A DNA stretch of 64,000 bases from assembly GCA_947489685.1 (NCBI GenBank), contig CANLEM010000001.1, positions 186,001 through 250,000 on the forward strand, written 5' to 3'. Both the position numbers and the translations under genes were made by a program. Position 1 is the stretch's first letter; each line of letters begins with the position of its first letter. The notes under the pieces are model-generated. The model saw only the letters and a program-made list of their open reading frames with translations, ran no database searches and had not been told where the DNA came from. Source of the stretch: an uncultured Aquimarina sp. Its GTDB lineage: Bacteria; Bacteroidota; Bacteroidia; Flavobacteriales; Flavobacteriaceae. Shown here piece after piece: positions 9,792 through 18,517 of this stretch.

Positions 9792-9983
9792 ATGAAATCT
9801 TTAGAATTAAATCAAATGGAAATATTAAATGGAGGTGATTGTGTTGCAGAGACAGTAGGTGCTGGAGCTGGTGGAGCATTAGTTGGAGCTATTACAGGTG
9901 GACCGGTAGGACTTGTAGCTGGTTGGTTAACTGGTGCTATAGGAGGTTTAGTGACATGTGCAGTAACTAATGCAATGCAATAA
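9792..9983 (+). CDS. Double-glycine-leader bacteriocin-like peptide with glycine zipper
   Basis: A 63-residue precursor. The leader (residues 1-15, MKSLELNQMEILNGG) has the typical E/L...M..L.GG pattern cut by C39 peptidases after Gly-Gly. The predicted mature part (16-63, 48 residues) is small, hydrophobic and almost uncharged, with Cys17 and Cys56 near its ends. Glycines fall at 28, 32, 36, 40, 44, 48 and 52, an unbroken GxxxG ladder (glycine zipper) as in class IIb-type pore-forming bacteriocins. The exporter/protease that would process it is encoded 1.4 kb downstream (11350), with a thioredoxin-like protein between. Antibacterial activity is inferred. A signalling peptide is the main alternative. 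Confidence 0.85.
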   Translation: MKSLELNQMEILNGGDCVAETVGAGAGGALVGAITGGPVGLVAGWLTGAIGGLVTCAVTNAMQ

Positions 9984-10010
9984 TCATTTTCTTATCCATC
10001 TATAAATAAG

Positions 10011-10048
10011 TATAAGTAGGTCTTGCATTAAAGCAAGACCTACCTATA
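10011..10048 (+). promoter_or_regulatory. mRNA hairpin between peptide gene and downstream genes
   Basis: A strong inverted repeat: 11 perfect pairs (10016-10026 with 10033-10043, loop of six), extended by four more pairs (TATA/TATA) beyond one A-C mismatch. No T-run follows, so it is not a standard terminator. It could stabilise the 3' end of the peptide message or partly limit read-through, giving more peptide than exporter. That role is inference. Confidence 0.6.
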
Positions 10049-10077
10049 GAAAAATATTACAGCAAATCATTAAAAAG

Positions 10078-10701
10078 ATGAAATCAAAAACACACTTCAT
10101 ATTGCTAGTCATTAGTACGGTATTACTAACAATACTAACTCAATACCTTTTGGATACAGATGCTCTTCTTTACAATAGTTTGTCTGATCAAATCGCAGAA
10201 GAACAGGTTAACGCAATATTAGAAAATGGTCAAAAATGGAGATGGTTAGGATATATCATATTACCATTAATTCTGTTACTTAAGATCTCACTAATCAGTA
10301 TTACGTTGTATGCAGGAGCCTTTTTATTTGATAAAAAAATTGCTTACAAGCGATTATTCTTAATTGTTACCAAGGCAGAGTATATTTTTTTAATAGTGGC
10401 TTTGATTAAATTAGTTTGGTTTGTTGTTCAACAAGAGTATACTCTTGAAGATGTTCAATATTTCTATCCTCTTTCTGCACTCAATATCGTTGGATACGAA
10501 GGATTATCGACATGGTTTATCTATCCTTTTCAAACATTGAATCTTTTTGAATTAGCCTACTGGATCATCCTGGCTTGGTTAATCGGTAAAGAAATAAAGA
10601 TTACTATAGATAAAGCCCTAGGACTCGTTGCCAGTAGCTACGGATCTGGATTATTAATATGGATCGTAGCAGTTATGTTTTTTACTTTAAATGCAAGTTA
10701 A
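10078..10701 (+). CDS. Polytopic membrane protein of unknown function in bacteriocin-type locus
   Basis: A 207-residue integral membrane protein with about five hydrophobic segments (roughly residues 5-24, 55-80, 92-113, 145-175 and 188-204). The loop at 25-52 is polar. I recognise no catalytic motif; the general layout resembles Yip1-like membrane proteins, but that is weak. It lies 94 bp after the peptide gene and 71 bp before the thioredoxin-like gene, so it is probably co-transcribed. By position it is the best candidate for the self-immunity protein, or else a processing or export helper. Neither role can be shown from sequence. Confidence 0.8.
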   Translation: MKSKTHFILLVISTVLLTILTQYLLDTDALLYNSLSDQIAEEQVNAILENGQKWRWLGYIILPLILLLKISLISITLYAGAFLFDKKIAYKRLFLIVTKAEYIFLIVALIKLVWFVVQQEYTLEDVQYFYPLSALNIVGYEGLSTWFIYPFQTLNLFELAYWIILAWLIGKEIKITIDKALGLVASSYGSGLLIWIVAVMFFTLNAS

Positions 10702-10772
10702 AACTAGCCAAATGATAAAGTCAATGCTTTTGTATTGAGTCATAAAATCAAATAATACCACCTCAAAATAAA

Positions 10773-11288
10773 ATGAAAACAATACTTAAAATATCCCTGC
10801 TTTTAACGGGAATAGGATTGCTATGTTTTTTAGGTTATAAGGTAGCAAACAAGATAACTTATAAAAAAGAAGTGGCTCAACTACTAAATACTGTGCCGGA
10901 ATTTTCTTTTACTACACTTGAAGGTAAGAACTTTACCAAAAATGATCTAAACCAAGATAAAGCAATAGTATTCATATACTTTAATAGTACATGCGATTAT
11001 TGCCAACATGAAGCTAAATCCATTCAGCAAAACGCAGAAAAATTTAAAAACACACAATTAATCTTTGTCTCTTATGAAACAAAGGAGTTGATTCATCAAT
11101 TTTCAGAAAACTATAAACTTAACAATTATGATCATATTACTTTCCTATCTGATATCAAAGATGATTTTGCCAATCGTTTTGATGCTAACTCAATTCCTTA
11201 CATTTTAATCTACAGTAAGGACCAACAATTGGTAAAGCGACATAAAGGTCAACTTAGTGTCGAAACAATGCTGAGTTTTATAGAATAA
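10773..11288 (+). CDS. Membrane-anchored thioredoxin-like protein (TlpA/redoxin type)
   Basis: A 171-residue protein with an N-terminal membrane anchor or signal (about 5-24) and a thioredoxin-fold domain (about 40-170) that would sit outside the inner membrane. The active-site pair is Cys74-Asp-Tyr-Cys77, preceded by the usual beta-strand IVFIYFN, and the cis-proline loop is SIPYILIY near 140. It sits between the membrane protein and the C39 exporter. The peptide carries exactly two cysteines in its mature part, so a role in making, breaking or checking that disulfide is a reasonable inference. A general periplasmic redox role cannot be excluded. Confidence 0.88.
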   Translation: MKTILKISLLLTGIGLLCFLGYKVANKITYKKEVAQLLNTVPEFSFTTLEGKNFTKNDLNQDKAIVFIYFNSTCDYCQHEAKSIQQNAEKFKNTQLIFVSYETKELIHQFSENYKLNNYDHITFLSDIKDDFANRFDANSIPYILIYSKDQQLVKRHKGQLSVETMLSFIE

Positions 11289-11349
11289 TAATGGGTTAAT
11301 TTAAGATGCCTTTGTCAGATAAGGATTGAAAAACAATAAAAATAAGTAG

Positions 11350-13539
11350 ATGAAAAATTCTTTTTTTAATAAAAAACAATTGCAAAAGACATTTGTCTTG
11401 CAACATGATCAAAGTGATTGTGGAGTGGCTTGTTTACTTTCGATCGTAAAGTTCTATGAAGGAAATCAATCTCTAGAGAAGCTAAGAGAGTTAAGTGGAA
11501 CCACAAAGCAAGGGACTACTCTTTTGGGGTTGTATCAGGGCGCAAATCGGATAGGCTTTGATGCACAAGGTTGCGAGGCAGATGTACAAGCATTAATAGA
11601 TCATCCTTCTCCCGTTATTTTGCATGTCGTTATCGATGAACGCCTTCAGCATTACGTAATTTGTTATGGATGTAAAAACGACAAATTTGTGATCGGAGAT
11701 CCTGCAAAAGGCATTACGTATTATACCAAGGAAGAATTACAAAAAATATGGAAATCCAAAACCTGTCTTACACTTAGTCCAAACAAGGATTTTATTAAAA
11801 TCAAAGATGACCGGTTGGCTAAGAAAAAATGGTTCTTAAAACTCTTAAAGGAAGATTATAAGCTATTAGCATTTAGTTTGTTGTTAGGTTTATTTATGGC
11901 CTCTCTTGGTATGGCGATGGCAGTATTCTCTCAGAAACTGATAGATGATATTTTACCTTCCAAAGATTATAATAAACTCATAACAGGAATTATTTTAGTA
12001 GGGTTTTTACTAATCATAAGAACTCTTTTTACGGTATTAAGATCATATTTTTTAATAAGACAAAGTAGAGATTTTAATAACCGGATAACCGATGATTTTT
12101 ATAACTCATTATTGCGATTACCGAAACCTTTTTTTGATACTAGAAAAATTGGAGAACTCGTATCTCGTCTTAATGACACACAACGAGTACAGCAAGTTAT
12201 TCAAAATGTTTCCACTAATTTTGTTATTAACCTATTGATTTCTCTGGTATCTCTTGGATTTTTATTTTACTATTCCTGGCAAGCCGGATTGATAGCATCT
12301 ATAAGTCTTCCGTTTTATTTTCTACTTATTTACAAGTTTAATAGTAAAATTATAAGCGCACAGAAAAAAGTTATGCAAACCAGAGCACATAGTCAGAGCA
12401 ACTATATCGCGACTATGAATGGGATTGCATCTATAAAGAATAATAATAAACAATCACTTTTTCAGAAAGTCAATAAATTGATTTATGGACAATACCAAGA
12501 AGAAGTTTTTGTACTAGGTAAAATCAAGGTAAGGTTGTCCTTATTTTCAGGAATTTTTAGTGTGTTGTTTTTAATAACCATTTTAACATTCACTTCGCTA
12601 AAAGTATATCATAACACATTACAATTAGGAGAATTAATGGCTATTCTGGGTATAGCAGGTTCGCTATTACCTTCGGTTGCCAGCTTGGCACTAATTGCAA
12701 TCCCAATAAATGAAGCCAAAGTGGCCTTTGACAGAATGTACGAATTTGCATCTGTAAAAAAGGAAAGAGATGGATTTCAAGAAATTAAAAGCTTTACTTC
12801 TCTTAGCATTAACAATTTGAGTTTTCGTTTTGTAGGGAGAAGACAATTATTAAAAAATATCTCTCTAGAAGTAAATAAAGGCGAATTTATTGCAATTGTT
12901 GGAGAAAGCGGAAGTGGTAAAAGTACATTGGGGCAAATTATACAGAAATTTTATCAAAAAGAAAAAGGAGATATTTTGGTAAATAATTCGTTTCCATTAG
13001 AAGATGTTACCTTAAAATCCTGGAGAAAGCATATTGGTGTCATAGAACAAGATATAAAGGTTTTTAATAGTACGGTGTTAGATAATATAACTCTAGGTAG
13101 CGAAGATACTCCTGAGAATGTTGTCAAATTCTGCCAAGAATATGGTTTTGATAAATACATTGCCCAATTCCCTCAGGGGTATGCTACTATTTTAGGAGAA
13201 GAAGGGATTAATTTGTCTGGGGGTCAAAAACAAATCATAGCGCTAGCCAGAGCTTTATACAAAAAGCCTCAATTATTGATTCTTGATGAATATACATCTG
13301 CTATGGATCGAAAAACAGAACAATTTTCTTTGAATCTTTTACGACAAATCAAGCAAAAAGTAGGAATTGTATTTATATCCCACAGGTTACATTCTTTACC
13401 AAATATTGCAGATCGAATATATGTGATCGAAGGTGGAGAAAGCAAAATCTCTGGATCACATGAAGAATTATTGCAAACTGATAATTTTTATAGTGATTTT
13501 TGGAGAGAGATTAATCATACTCCTGTTTTATCCATATGA
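11350..13539 (+). CDS. Peptidase-containing ABC exporter (C39 peptidase, PCAT)
   Basis: A 729-residue fusion that cuts Gly-Gly leaders and exports the mature peptide. The N-terminal C39 cysteine protease domain (about 15-140) has Gln18, catalytic Cys24 (in SDCGVACL), His101 and Asp117. A six-helix ABC membrane domain follows (about 170-460), then the ATPase, with Walker A GESGSGKST at about 518-526, signature LSGGQ at 622-626 and Walker B with D646/E647. Walker B is followed by YTS rather than the usual A/P-TS. No HlyD-type adaptor gene lies beside it, so the route across the outer membrane is not encoded here. The partner substrate is most likely the peptide at 9792. Confidence 0.95.
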   Translation: MKNSFFNKKQLQKTFVLQHDQSDCGVACLLSIVKFYEGNQSLEKLRELSGTTKQGTTLLGLYQGANRIGFDAQGCEADVQALIDHPSPVILHVVIDERLQHYVICYGCKNDKFVIGDPAKGITYYTKEELQKIWKSKTCLTLSPNKDFIKIKDDRLAKKKWFLKLLKEDYKLLAFSLLLGLFMASLGMAMAVFSQKLIDDILPSKDYNKLITGIILVGFLLIIRTLFTVLRSYFLIRQSRDFNNRITDDFYNSLLRLPKPFFDTRKIGELVSRLNDTQRVQQVIQNVSTNFVINLLISLVSLGFLFYYSWQAGLIASISLPFYFLLIYKFNSKIISAQKKVMQTRAHSQSNYIATMNGIASIKNNNKQSLFQKVNKLIYGQYQEEVFVLGKIKVRLSLFSGIFSVLFLITILTFTSLKVYHNTLQLGELMAILGIAGSLLPSVASLALIAIPINEAKVAFDRMYEFASVKKERDGFQEIKSFTSLSINNLSFRFVGRRQLLKNISLEVNKGEFIAIVGESGSGKSTLGQIIQKFYQKEKGDILVNNSFPLEDVTLKSWRKHIGVIEQDIKVFNSTVLDNITLGSEDTPENVVKFCQEYGFDKYIAQFPQGYATILGEEGINLSGGQKQIIALARALYKKPQLLILDEYTSAMDRKTEQFSLNLLRQIKQKVGIVFISHRLHSLPNIADRIYVIEGGESKISGSHEELLQTDNFYSDFWREINHTPVLSI

Positions 13540-13743
13540 TATCGTCATAGGGGTTATAGGACACTTCTAATACTGGTAATTATTGGCCTGCATACAGAAA
13601 AATTATTAAGCTGAGTTGAGGGTAGTACGTTTTTTTAGTGATAGCAAATGTAAAATGAGTAAGAAACATCTGTTACGTTAAACTATGAGCGAATTACCCT
13701 CTTTTATTGTTTTATAATATTCATTGAATTCTTTTTACGTAAA

Positions 13744-13782
13744 AAAATCACGATCAAAACAGCGCTTTTTGATCGTGATTTT
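13744..13782. terminator. Intrinsic terminator for the M1-peptidase operon
   Basis: A 16-bp AT-flanked stem (13744-13759 with 13767-13782), loop about seven. On the - strand it ends in a T-run and lies about 30 bp after the stop of the gene at 13811. It could also stop + strand transcripts from the exporter, 205 bp away. Confidence 0.8.
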
Positions 13783-13810
13783 ATAAACCCTTATTTATAT
13801 ATTTCGAGAA

Positions 13811-16800
13811 TTACTCGGCAACTGATTTTAAATTGTCGTCTGAGCTTCTGTCAATTAATTTATTATAAGGGTCAATACCCGCTTTAAGGGGTTTCTTATC
13901 AGTAATAATGGTAAATGTGTTTTCTCCAGATGTTAACCATTTTCGTTCTAGATAATATGGGTTTTTTAAAGGCACTTCTTGATCGTCAATAATATCTTCT
14001 CCAAATAATCCGATCTCGATATAGTTACTTTTATCATCTACACGTTTTTCTTTACCCTTATCATCATAATATATTTTTTTAGAATCCAGAACAAAGGTAG
14101 TTTCATACTTGCCATTATCCAGTTTCTTGGTTTTGGCAGATGCAACGCGGTTTTCGTACAATACAATTTCTTTAAAGCCATCATCTACAGCATATTTTAA
14201 AGAATCTGGCGCTACACTACGCAGGGCTTCATATAGATTTTCGGATGTAGGATATACACCCTTGTCAAAGTTTTTATATTCATTTAAGAAACCACGTAAT
14301 GCCTTATTAATGGTATCCTCTCCAATAATATCCTGTAATTCGTACATAATCATTGATCCTTTTTGATACCAAATGTGCTGTCCAAATTCTACATTCATCA
14401 AAGAGCGTTCTGGTTTAAAACTAAAAGCTCTTGCCTGTAAGTATTGATCTAGAGAATATTTTAAAAAGTTTTTGATTCCATTTTCGCCATATTCATGTTT
14501 CATAGCCATAAGCGATGTGTATTCTGCTAAGGTTTCAGAAATAATATTAGCACCAGTAGTATTACTTGGTGTAGCCAAATGTCCCCACCATTGGTGTGCT
14601 ACTTCGTGAGCCGTAACACTAAATGCATAATTGTAATTTTCGGCCTTATCAAAATTGGCCACAAAACCAAAATCTTCAGAATAAGGTATGGTGGTAACAA
14701 AAGATTGAGCAAAGGTTGTATGTGCAGGAAACTCTACGATTCGTATCACCGAATTAGGATATTCATAAAAATTGGTAGAACAATAGCTTAAAGCAACTTT
14801 AACTCCATTAATAAAATGTTCAAGATTACGCTTATGTTTTGGCGAATGATAGATTTCAATATCAACCTGTTTACCACTTGGTGCTGTCCAACTAGATTTC
14901 TTTACGTCATACTTTGCAGAAACCACATTAAAAAAATAGGTGGTCTTAGATTCTAGTTTATAATTATAATATGCTCGATCATTCTCTTCCCATTTTTTGA
15001 TCAACTTTCCGGGAGCCAATGCTATTTGATCTTTGGCCGTACTAACCACAGCTTCAAAATTGATATAATTAGCATCTTTATTAAATAGATTACTCTTTAA
15101 TGCTGTCGAATCTGTACGAGGAGGACTTAAAAAGTCAAGTTTTTTTAAGCCATGCTTTTTACGTACCCCATTATCAATCAAACTGCGTTCGTAGTTAAAT
15201 GCAGGAAAAATATTATCATTAAAGAACGATCCATTATGTAATACTTGTGTTTCTCTTTCATTTGCAAAACCTTTGGCTTCAGCGGTAACTTCGATAGTTA
15301 GATTTGCTTTTTCGCTAGGTAATAAAGTTTTGGGTAACTTATAAAAATAGAGCCTGTATGATGAATCAGAAACGACAGGATTTAGCTCTTGGCCATTATA
15401 CATAATCTTTTGCAAATTGGTGTGCGAACTACCATATCGAATATTAAGCATTAACGTATCAATAGGCGTGTCGTAAGTATTTACGATTTTAAATTCTCCT
15501 TTGGCTTTAACTGCACGTTTTTTCGGAAACACATCGATATACGCCTTTAGATCAGTAATTTTTGGATGTGCTTGACCGATGTATTTATCATATTTCTTTT
15601 CTGCGGCAGCTTCCGTTTCTTCAGCCTCATTGCCTCCAACAAGCCTATTTAATACACCTAGGTTATAATAGCTATATCCACCAACCGAAATAAATGCAAT
15701 AACTACTGCAATTAGAGAAATGATAGTCTTACCAGTAAACCTTTGTTTTGCCAATGACAATCGTTCTTTGGCAGAAGAAAAGAATCCACGAGTCCAAAAT
15801 ACTTTACCAATCACCATTAATATTACTGTAAATAATATCCAGTATAGATTTAACCACGCAATCCCGGTAAGATAATGTCCAAAACCGTTTAAGTCACTAA
15901 GAAAAATAGGTGTAGTCCCTCCGTAAATCAACATAGGGTTTGTACTTTTTAATCCAAGGGTGATTAATAGTGGTAACCCGATATATAATAGGATAACAAT
16001 AAAATGACCTAAAAACTTATTATTGACTAGTACATGTACAAAAAATGCCAATAATACCGTGGTGATAAACCCAGGAAATATTAATCCATAATTGTAAACG
16101 AGATATACATCTAACTCATATCCAAAATATCCATTTAATGTTTGAAATATGATACCAATTAAGATATTTGCGAATGCCAAAATAATGGCGACACCTAATA
16201 ATGAAATAATTTTAGAAAAGTATAAACTTGCATTACTAATAGGTAATGCATCATAAAACACAAAGGTTTTATTTTTTCTGGTGCGGTGTACTGCTTCTCC
16301 AGAATAGATAACCAAAATGATTACTGATAATAAAGAGATACCTCCCGAGACAAAAACCGCTACATATCTAGTTAGAGGTAAATTAGGTGTTCCATACGTT
16401 TCATTAGCAAGAAATACCACAAATACAGAAATGATAATACCTATAATTAACAAAATTATAAATACCGGGTCTTTAACGATTGATAAAAATTCAATTTTAC
16501 TAAGTGATAGTAAATTTTGGCGTTCCGTTTTCTTAGAAAAAACCTGAGTAATAGAAGTTAGCAAAGATGGAGTATACTCGGTATTATCTGTCTTTTTTTC
16601 TTTCTTACCTGATAATAGGAACTTCTTGTAATCAAATTTAAAGAATGTTATTAAAAATAAAACTAACCCAACTGCTAACCAAAGCATTCGGTTGAGCAGA
16701 AACTTACCGTATAATGGAAGTTGATTTATATTTAACTCATTGATAGACCAATATTTTTTTATATAAGAATAAGCTTGCCCTCCAAAAGGATCTAGGTATA

Positions 16801-17410
16801 CACTTAACCACTGGTTATCAATATCACCTAATAGGTTTTCGGATAAAGCATCTAATAAGAAAAGACAAATACCCCCTAGATAAATGATAGGCATTTTTTT
16901 GAAAAAGGCCATTAGGCAAAAGAATAGTGAACCTACTAAAATTGCATTGATTTGTAATAAAAAGATAAAAGGTAGTATATAGGATAACAGATTAAAAGAA
17001 TCGTAATCTCCATAATCAGGGCGATCTAGAAAATCACCAATACCAAACCCTATAATCATTCCTATAACAATAGCAATATTAAGTAGTGTTACTATTGTAA
17101 AACTACCTAGAAAACGACCTAATACATACGATTTTTGAGGGATCGGAAATGTAAAATAAGTTTGTGCTGTTTTATGATCCTGATCTCTAAATATAGGAAC
17201 CCCCATAATGGCGGCATAAAAGAAAATTGATATAATCGAAAGCGCTCCTGTTACCCCTGTGATACTGCTGGGGCTGTTTACAAATTCTGCTGTCGATGAT
17301 CGTTGCAGCGCAGCAATTAGGATTGCAAGACCCATACCTAAAATCATATAAATCCAGGTAGCAGGTCTCTTGAGACGATATTTTAGTTCAAATGAGAATA
17401 TTTCTTTCAT
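13811..17410 (-). CDS. ABC-2 type permease fused to M1 family aminopeptidase
   Basis: A 1199-residue fusion. Residues 1 to about 590 form an ABC-2 type membrane domain with around 12 hydrophobic segments in two blocks. Residues from about 620 form an M1 metallopeptidase domain with the zinc motif HEVAHQWWGH at about 935-944 and the downstream glutamate in SETLAEY. The canonical GxMEN exopeptidase motif is not visible; the equivalent stretch reads AQSFVTTIPYSEDFGF. The domain order predicts a peptidase on the periplasmic side tethered to a transporter. This fusion is known as a recurring Bacteroidota protein, with unknown substrate. Its start overlaps the ATPase stop by 4 bp (ATGA), so the two are translationally coupled. 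Confidence 0.93.
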   Translation of the reverse strand: MKEIFSFELKYRLKRPATWIYMILGMGLAILIAALQRSSTAEFVNSPSSITGVTGALSIISIFFYAAIMGVPIFRDQDHKTAQTYFTFPIPQKSYVLGRFLGSFTIVTLLNIAIVIGMIIGFGIGDFLDRPDYGDYDSFNLLSYILPFIFLLQINAILVGSLFFCLMAFFKKMPIIYLGGICLFLLDALSENLLGDIDNQWLSVYLDPFGGQAYSYIKKYWSINELNINQLPLYGKFLLNRMLWLAVGLVLFLITFFKFDYKKFLLSGKKEKKTDNTEYTPSLLTSITQVFSKKTERQNLLSLSKIEFLSIVKDPVFIILLIIGIIISVFVVFLANETYGTPNLPLTRYVAVFVSGGISLLSVIILVIYSGEAVHRTRKNKTFVFYDALPISNASLYFSKIISLLGVAIILAFANILIGIIFQTLNGYFGYELDVYLVYNYGLIFPGFITTVLLAFFVHVLVNNKFLGHFIVILLYIGLPLLITLGLKSTNPMLIYGGTTPIFLSDLNGFGHYLTGIAWLNLYWILFTVILMVIGKVFWTRGFFSSAKERLSLAKQRFTGKTIISLIAVVIAFISVGGYSYYNLGVLNRLVGGNEAEETEAAAEKKYDKYIGQAHPKITDLKAYIDVFPKKRAVKAKGEFKIVNTYDTPIDTLMLNIRYGSSHTNLQKIMYNGQELNPVVSDSSYRLYFYKLPKTLLPSEKANLTIEVTAEAKGFANERETQVLHNGSFFNDNIFPAFNYERSLIDNGVRKKHGLKKLDFLSPPRTDSTALKSNLFNKDANYINFEAVVSTAKDQIALAPGKLIKKWEENDRAYYNYKLESKTTYFFNVVSAKYDVKKSSWTAPSGKQVDIEIYHSPKHKRNLEHFINGVKVALSYCSTNFYEYPNSVIRIVEFPAHTTFAQSFVTTIPYSEDFGFVANFDKAENYNYAFSVTAHEVAHQWWGHLATPSNTTGANIISETLAEYTSLMAMKHEYGENGIKNFLKYSLDQYLQARAFSFKPERSLMNVEFGQHIWYQKGSMIMYELQDIIGEDTINKALRGFLNEYKNFDKGVYPTSENLYEALRSVAPDSLKYAVDDGFKEIVLYENRVASAKTKKLDNGKYETTFVLDSKKIYYDDKGKEKRVDDKSNYIEIGLFGEDIIDDQEVPLKNPYYLERKWLTSGENTFTIITDKKPLKAGIDPYNKLIDRSSDDNLKSVAE

Positions 17411-18297
17411 AGGGCAGCCTCCTCTGTTTCTTCTTTTTTATTGATACAATAGAAATAGAAATCCTCAAGATCATTGTTTACAATTTCAAAACCATTTCCA
17501 GGATTGATGTCACTATATACATTTACATAAAATTGCCCTCCTCTTAAATAATTAGAAAGTACCGTATGTTCGTTTTCAATTGCTTCTAATTCAGATTTTT
17601 CGATATGTTTTCTAAACACTTTACCATCTAATTTGGCAGATAATTCTTGTGGATTTCCTTGTTCCAGAATTTTACCTTCATTAAAAACGGCCATATTCTG
17701 GCATAAATTAGTTACATCATCAACAATATGTGTACTTAAAATCACCACGGCATCTTCTCCCAACTCACTTAATAAATTATGAAAACGATTACGCTCCAAA
17801 GGGTCTAATCCGGCAGTAGGTTCATCTACAATAATTAATTTTGGATTACCTAGTAAGGCTTGTGCGATTCCAAAACGTTGTCTCATTCCTCCAGAAAAAT
17901 CTCCAAGATTTCGATTCCTGAATTTGTATAGGTTTACTTTGTTTAAAAGATCTGCTACGTAACTTTTGCGTTCTCCCGCATTGGTGATTCCTTTTACTTT
18001 GGCAATATGATTAAGCATCATATCGGCCGACACTTTTGGATATACGCCAAAATCCTGAGGTAGATAACCTAAAACTTTTCTAAGTTCTTCGGGTTGTTTA
18101 AAAACATCGATATTGTCAAATTCGATAGTTCCAGAATCTGCAAGCTGAAGCGTTGCGATGGTTCTCATAAGTGTAGATTTCCCAGCTCCGTTTGGTCCTA
18201 AAAGACCAAACATTCCTTTCTCTAGATTTAAATTTACATCATTCAATGCTTGAGTACCGTTGGGATACGTCTTATTGAGATTTTTTATCGTTAGCAT
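17407..18297 (-). CDS. ABC transporter ATP-binding protein
   Basis: A 296-residue cytoplasmic ATPase of the ABC-2 exporter class (CcmA/NatA-like). Walker A GPNGAGKST is at 34-42, the signature FSGGMRQR near 134-141, Walker B LIIVDEPTAGLD near 155-166 and the switch region STHIVDD near 188-194. The C-terminal 70 residues are a variable regulatory tail. It is the first gene of a two-gene operon with the permease/M1 peptidase fusion, which it would power. The spacing to hemB on the other strand is 220 bp, enough for divergent promoters. Confidence 0.95.
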   Translation of the reverse strand: MLTIKNLNKTYPNGTQALNDVNLNLEKGMFGLLGPNGAGKSTLMRTIATLQLADSGTIEFDNIDVFKQPEELRKVLGYLPQDFGVYPKVSADMMLNHIAKVKGITNAGERKSYVADLLNKVNLYKFRNRNLGDFSGGMRQRFGIAQALLGNPKLIIVDEPTAGLDPLERNRFHNLLSELGEDAVVILSTHIVDDVTNLCQNMAVFNEGKILEQGNPQELSAKLDGKVFRKHIEKSELEAIENEHTVLSNYLRGGQFYVNVYSDINPGNGFEIVNNDLEDFYFYCINKKEETEEAAL

Positions 18298-18484
18298 ACT
18301 TTAATAATTTTGTAATTCTATACTTTTAGAATTAGTAGAGTTTGTTTTGGTTTTGTTACAGATTTTAAGATAAAAACAATTGATAATGAAGTTATTTCTT
18401 GTCTTCGCTTATTGCCGTTCCAAGATAAGAGAATTTGAATATTTAATGATATATTAAAATTTTAATCAATTACAGATATATAAG

Positions 18485-18492
18485 TATCTTTA
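18485..18492 (+). promoter_or_regulatory. Possible -7 promoter element of hemB
   Basis: TATCTTTA matches the Bacteroidota -7 consensus TAnnTTTG at all but the last base and lies 26 bp upstream of the hemB start. No clear TTG at -33 was seen, so this is tentative. Confidence 0.35.
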
Positions 18493-18517
18493 CTGCGATC
18501 AAATTATATAGCTAAGA

